A DNA stretch of 64,000 nucleotides from Candidatus Rubrivivax defluviihabitans (GTDB taxonomy: Bacteria > Pseudomonadota > Gammaproteobacteria > Burkholderiales > Burkholderiaceae_C). This document shows positions 60,802 to 64,000 of this stretch, piece after piece. The first letter of the stretch is position 1. Each line of letters begins with the position of its first letter. Made by a program: the position numbers and the translations under genes. The stretch lies in assembly GCA_016709385.1 (NCBI GenBank), contig JADJMW010000025.1, forward strand, positions 1-64,000. The letters are read 5' to 3'. The notes beneath the pieces were generated by a model, which saw nothing but the letters and a program-made list of their open reading frames with translations, had not been told where the DNA came from and made no database searches.

Positions 60802-62025
60802 TCAGTTCACGGGGGCGCCGGCTTCGTACCAGCGCTTGATCAGTTCACGTTCGCCGTCGGTGATCTGCGTGGCGTTGTTCAGCGGCATCAGCTTGAGCAC
60901 GCTGGCCTGCTGGTAGACGGCCTGCGCGTGCTGCTTCAGCAGTTCCGGCGTGTGCAGCGCGACGTTCTTCTGCTGCACGGCGGCGCCGTGGCAAAGCGCG
61001 CAGCGCTGCTCGACCACGGCACTGACCTCGGCATAGCCGGCGGGCCTGGCGGCCGCGGCCTTGGCCGCGGCCAGCTGCTCGGCGCTGGGCGGCTTGGGCG
61101 CCAGCCAGAACACCATCGCCAGCAGCACCAGCGTGCCGACGACGGCGTGCTCCCAGGGTGCGCGCTGGCCCAGCACATGCGCCTTGTGGCGCGCCACGAA
61201 GCTGTGGCGGATCAGCGCGCCGGCCAGCATCAGCAGCACCAGCACCAGCCAGTTGTTCGGCCCGCTGTACAGCCAGCCGTAGTGGTTGGACAACATGGCC
61301 ACGATCACCGGCAGCGTGAAGTAGGTGTTGTGCACGCTGCGCTGCTTGCCGCGCTGGCCGTGCACCGGGTCGGGGCTGCGCCCGGCGCGCAGGTCGGCGA
61401 CGACCTTGCGCTGGCCTGGGATGATCCAGAAGAAGACGTTGGCGCTCATCGCCGTGGCCAGCATCGCGCCGACCAGCAGGAAGGCCGCGCGCCCGGCGAA
61501 CAGCTGACAGGCCAGCCACGAGGCGAAGATCACGAAGACGAAGACGAGTGCGCCGACGACCAGGTCGCCGTTCTTCCTCTGGCCCAGCGTGCGGCAGATG
61601 GCGTCGTAGATGAGCCAGAAGGCGACCAGGAAGCCCAGCGACGCGCCGATCGCCGCGCCGGGTGACCAGTCGTGCACGCTCTTGTCGATGAGGAAGCTGC
61701 CGGCGTTGAACAGGTACAGCACCGTGAAGAGGGCAAAGCCGGTGAGCCAGGTGCTGTAGCTCTCCCAGTAGCTCCAGTGCAGGTTCTCGGGCAGCGGTTT
61801 CCAGCGCGGCGCGACCATGTATTTGTTGGAGTGGTAGAAGCCGCCGCCGTGCACGGCCCACATCTCGCCGTCGACGCCCTTGTCCTTCAGCTCCTTTTCC
61901 TGCGGCTTGCTCAGGCTGTTGTCGAGCAGCACGAAATAGAACGACGAGCCGATCCAGGCGATGGCGGTGATGACGTGGGTCCAGCGCAGCAGCAGGTTGA
62001 CCCAGTCGAGGAGATAGCTGTCCAT
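60802..62025 (-). CDS. puuD: Membrane urate hydroxylase with C-terminal cytochrome c domain
   Basis: 407 residues. PuuD oxidises urate to 5-hydroxyisourate at the inner membrane and passes electrons to a c-type heme instead of to oxygen directly. The N-terminal part has about eight helices with MDSYLLDWVNLLLRWTHVITAIAWIGSSFYFVLLDNSL and HGGGFYHSNKYMVAP.WKPLPENLHWSYWESYSTWLTGFALF; the C-terminal cytochrome c domain has CALCH in VVEQRCALCHGAAVQQKNVALHTPELLKQHAQAVYQQASVLKLMPLNNATQITDGERELIKRW. Followed by the permease; a GntR-type operator lies about 120 bases before its start. Confidence 0.95.
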   Translation of the reverse strand: MDSYLLDWVNLLLRWTHVITAIAWIGSSFYFVLLDNSLSKPQEKELKDKGVDGEMWAVHGGGFYHSNKYMVAPRWKPLPENLHWSYWESYSTWLTGFALFTVLYLFNAGSFLIDKSVHDWSPGAAIGASLGFLVAFWLIYDAICRTLGQRKNGDLVVGALVFVFVIFASWLACQLFAGRAAFLLVGAMLATAMSANVFFWIIPGQRKVVADLRAGRSPDPVHGQRGKQRSVHNTYFTLPVIVAMLSNHYGWLYSGPNNWLVLVLLMLAGALIRHSFVARHKAHVLGQRAPWEHAVVGTLVLLAMVFWLAPKPPSAEQLAAAKAAAARPAGYAEVSAVVEQRCALCHGAAVQQKNVALHTPELLKQHAQAVYQQASVLKLMPLNNATQITDGERELIKRWYEAGAPVN

Positions 62026-62142
62026 TCATCACTCCTGTGGGCTCACCACTGCGGGCGCTCTGAGCCGACTGTGTTGCGTCGCGCACCAGGACCGGGTTCG
62101 AAGCTCGAGGACCGGACTGCGCCGCTGCGACGTGTACGCAAA

Positions 62143-62154
62143 AGTGTATACAGT
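62143..62154. promoter_or_regulatory. GntR-type operator upstream of puuD
   Basis: AGTGTATACAGT within AAAGTGTATACAGTTTG, differing from the perfect palindrome at 62679-62692 only in its right flank. It sits about 120 bases before the puuD start, between uraH and puuD, and should let the adjacent GntR/FCD regulator control urate oxidation and uptake. Confidence 0.75.
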
Positions 62155-62253
62155 TTGATCGCTGGTGAATCCCGGGATAACCCGAATCGGTGTTCACTCG
62201 GCGGTGCGGCTGCAGCCGCCGCGCCGCCGGCGCCATGCCCGTGCCGGCGGCGA

Positions 62254-62607
62254 TCAGCTGCCGCGGTAGGTGGCGTAGCTCCAGGGCGACACCAGCAGCG
62301 GCACGTGGTAGTGCAGCGCGGTGTCGGCGATGCCGAAGTCCAGCGGCACCTCGTCCAGGAAGGCCGGCTCGGGCAGGGCCACGCCGCGGCCGCGGAAGTA
62401 GGTCAGCACGCCGAATACCAGCCGGTAGCGCCCGGGCAGCAGCGCGGCATCGGCGAGCAGCGGCTGGTCGGCGCGGCCGTCGTCGTTGAGCTCGAGCTGC
62501 TTGAGCAACTGCGGCGCCGCGCCGTCCATGCGGTAAAGGCTCAGCGCCATGCCGGCGGCCGGGCAGCCGTTCATCGTGTCGAGCACGTGGGTCGTGAGTT
62601 TTCCCAT
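62254..62607 (-). CDS. uraH: 5-hydroxyisourate hydrolase
   Basis: 117 residues, transthyretin-like fold, hydrolyses 5-hydroxyisourate (product of PuuD) to OHCU on the way to allantoin. Diagnostic ends: N-terminal GKLTTHVLDTMNGCPAAGMALSLYRMDG with the catalytic His, and the C-terminal tetrapeptide YRGS. The middle has PGRYRLVFGVLTYFRGRGVALPEPAFLDEVPLDFGIADTALHYHVPLLVSPWSYATYRGS with the second catalytic His pair. Divergent from the GntR regulator, with the strongest operator between them. Confidence 0.97.
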   Translation of the reverse strand: MGKLTTHVLDTMNGCPAAGMALSLYRMDGAAPQLLKQLELNDDGRADQPLLADAALLPGRYRLVFGVLTYFRGRGVALPEPAFLDEVPLDFGIADTALHYHVPLLVSPWSYATYRGS

Positions 62608-62678
62608 CGGGGCATCCTTGGTGGGTGGCGGGGGATCGGCCCCGCGGTGGAGGGCAAAATCGCTTGCGTGACCTGGTA

Positions 62679-62692
62679 AAGTGTATACACTT
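62679..62692. promoter_or_regulatory. Perfect GntR operator between uraH and the regulator
   Basis: AAGTGTATACACTT is a perfect 14-base palindrome with the GTATAC core typical of FCD-type GntR sites, 33 bases before the regulator ATG and about 70 before uraH. It serves both directions. Confidence 0.88.
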
Positions 62693-62725
62693 CAGGATAC
62701 AGCGCAAGTCCCAGAACCTCGAGAC

Positions 62726-63460
62726 ATGCCCCGCCCCGCCCCCAACTCCACCACCGCCGCGCGCACGAAGGCGCGCAGCGCGGCCGCCGCCGATGCCGGC
62801 AGCGGCGCGACGCGGCGCATCGTCGATTCGATCACCGGCGCGATCGTCGAGCGCCGGCTGATGCCCGGCACCAAGCTGGCCGAGCAGCAGATCGCCGACA
62901 TCTTCGGCGTCTCGCGCACCCTCGTGCGCCAGGCGCTGAACCAGCTCAGCCGCGACCGCCTGGTGACGCTGGAGCCGGCGCGCGGTGCCTTCGTCGCCAA
63001 GCCCGGTCCGCAGGAGGCGCGCGAGGTCTTCGAGGTGCGCGCGATGCTCGAGGCGGCGATGGTGAAGCAGCTTTGCGCGCAGGTCACGGATGCGCAGATC
63101 GCCGAGCTGCGTGCGCACCTGGCGGCCGAGGCGCAGGCGGTGGCGCGCACCGACGTCTCCGGCCGCACGCGGCTGCTGGCCGACTTCCATGTCGTGCTGG
63201 CGCGCATGCTCGGCAACCAGGTGCTGGCCGACCTGCTGGAAGACCTGCTGACGCGCAGTTCGCTGATCGCGCTGATGTACCAGTCCTCGCATTCGGCCGA
63301 ACACTCGCAGGCCGAGCACGTGGCGATCGTCGACGCGCTCGAGAAGCGCGACGTGCGCGCCGCCGTGCGGCTGCTCGAATCGCACCTCGGCAACGTCGAA
63401 CGCAACCTGCGGCTGAATCCGCGCGCCGCCGACCTGGCCAGCGTGCTGCAGCCGGCCTGA
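62726..63460 (+). CDS. GntR-family (FCD domain) regulator of purine catabolism
   Basis: 244 residues. An Ala/Arg-rich N-terminal arm of about 27 residues, then the winged helix GATRRIVDSITGAIVERRLMPGTKLAEQQIADIFGVSRTLVRQALNQLSRDRLVTLEPARGAFVAKP (residues 27-93) and an FCD effector domain EAREVFEVRAMLEAAMVKQLC... LLADFHVVLARMLGNQVLADLLEDLLTRSSLIALMYQSSHSAEHSQAEHVAIVDALEKRDVRAAVRLLESHLGNVERNL with the metal-binding Asp/His set (DFH, then H in the EH and SHL blocks). The palindromes beside it and near puuD support autoregulation and control of urate genes. An upstream in-frame ATG at 62681 lies inside the operator and is unlikely. Confidence 0.9.
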   Translation: MPRPAPNSTTAARTKARSAAAADAGSGATRRIVDSITGAIVERRLMPGTKLAEQQIADIFGVSRTLVRQALNQLSRDRLVTLEPARGAFVAKPGPQEAREVFEVRAMLEAAMVKQLCAQVTDAQIAELRAHLAAEAQAVARTDVSGRTRLLADFHVVLARMLGNQVLADLLEDLLTRSSLIALMYQSSHSAEHSQAEHVAIVDALEKRDVRAAVRLLESHLGNVERNLRLNPRAADLASVLQPA

Positions 63461-63473
63461 AGACCTGACCCCG

Positions 63474-64000
63474 ATGACCCACTCCCTGTACCCGACTTAC
63501 CCGCGCGACCTGGCCGGCTACGGCCGCAACCCGCCGCAGCCGCGCTGGCCCGGCCAGGCCCGCGTCGCGCTGCAGTTCGTGCTGAACTACGAAGAAGGCG
63601 GCGAGAACTCGGTGCTGCACGGGGACGCCGGCAGCGAGCAGTTCCTGTCGGAGATGTCCAACCCCGCGGCCTACCCGGCGCGCCACCTCAGCATGGAGGG
63701 CATCTACGAATACGGCGCGCGCGTCGGCGTCTGGCGCATCCTGCGCGAGTTCGAGCGCCGCGGCCTGCCGCTCACCGTCTTCGGTGTCGGCATGGCGCTC
63801 GAGCGCTGCCCCGATGTGACCGCCGCCTTCGTCGAACTCGGCCACGAGATTGCCTGCCACGGCTGGCGCTGGATCCATTACCAGGGCGTGGACGAGGCCA
63901 TTGAACGCGAGCACATGGTGCGGGGCCTACAGGCGATCCAGAAGCTGACGGGGCCGCCCCGGTCCGGCGAAGACGATGTTCATGGCCTGGGCTGGTACAC
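63474..64000 (+). CDS. puuE: Allantoinase PuuE (polysaccharide-deacetylase type), cut by the window end
   Basis: First 175 codons of a metal-dependent allantoinase that opens allantoin to allantoate. Start MTHSLYPTYPRDLAGYGRNPPQPRWPGQARVALQFVLNYEEGGENSVLHGDAGSEQFLSEMSNPAAYPARHLSMEGIYEYGARVGVWRILREFERRGLPLTVFGVGMALERCPDVTAAFVELGHEIACHGWRWIHYQGV, almost the family consensus, including the HEIACHGWRWIHY metal/active-site block. Near the window end the sequence between LTG and LGWYT is about eight residues longer than I expect (PPRSGEDDVHG). It is 13 bases after the regulator stop, so part of the plus-strand purine operon. Confidence 0.95.
   Translation, partial: MTHSLYPTYPRDLAGYGRNPPQPRWPGQARVALQFVLNYEEGGENSVLHGDAGSEQFLSEMSNPAAYPARHLSMEGIYEYGARVGVWRILREFERRGLPLTVFGVGMALERCPDVTAAFVELGHEIACHGWRWIHYQGVDEAIEREHMVRGLQAIQKLTGPPRSGEDDVHGLGWY

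Overview
The window is about 64 kb of very GC-rich DNA from an aerobic betaproteobacterium, most probably of the order Burkholderiales (Comamonadaceae or the Rubrivivax/Leptothrix/Ideonella group). This is inferred from gene content and codon bias: TRAP transport of sugar acids, a membrane-bound PuuD-type urate oxidase with a cytochrome c tail, the gcl-hyi-glxR glyoxylate operon, assimilatory nirBD-nasA-cobA, and DUF190/crcB. No rRNA, tRNA, CRISPR array or transposase gene was seen.

Left part. 1-6.4 kb is an assimilatory nitrate/nitrite cluster (nirB, nirD, nasA, cobA). It is recognisable along its whole length but its frame changes about every hundred bases, most simply explained by uncorrected indels; this error-rich zone ends inside feoB near 7.9 kb. 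A Fur box precedes feoA-feoB. The feoB 3' end and the sequence just after it recur twice within the next 2 kb, separated by a HicAB module (hicA frameshifted) and a BrnTA module, giving a small cassette-like toxin-antitoxin array of lower GC. 10.9-17.1 kb holds two methyltransferases, crcB plus DUF190 (fluoride export), a hot-dog thioesterase, a rhodanese, a lipoprotein S10 carboxypeptidase and a 5'-nucleotidase. 17.1-21.7 kb is a LacI-type regulator divergent from gluconokinase and a complete DctQMP TRAP transporter, with two matching operators between them. 22-25.5 kb is a ZrgA-like metal-uptake ABC set (DUF2796, ATPase, FtsX-type permease, DUF3299), followed by an AI-2E family permease.

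Middle. 26.6-34.1 kb, minus strand, encodes a six-subunit membrane complex related to hydrogenase-4 and complex I (hyfBCEFGI-like) behind a ribbon-helix-helix gene. Its large subunit lacks the nickel-binding cysteines, so it is an energy-converting hydrogenase-related complex and not a hydrogenase. Next come tal-pgi-HAD, a TerB-like protein and glycerate 2-kinase. Near 40.6 kb is a 61-residue peptide with a double-glycine leader. 41.9-44.3 kb encodes a remarkable fusion of a Cache sensor with a pentameric ligand-gated ion-channel-like module and a small membrane partner. 44.4-47.9 kb is gcl-hyi-glxR.

Right part. After a DUF885 metallopeptidase and a LysR regulator, the minus-strand set ECF sigma factor - small beta-rich protein - TPR/CHAT caspase-like protease - secreted subtilisin (56.6 to 51.2 kb) looks like one regulated proteolytic system. 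An acyl-CoA ligase follows, then a poly-G artefact-like tract, then purine breakdown: tautomerase-fold protein, NCS2 xanthine/urate permease, PuuD, hydroxyisourate hydrolase, a GntR/FCD regulator with two clear operators, and the start of allantoinase puuE. Metabolically, urate to allantoin to glyoxylate (right end) feeds Gcl, Hyi, GlxR and glycerate kinase (middle), giving 2-phosphoglycerate.
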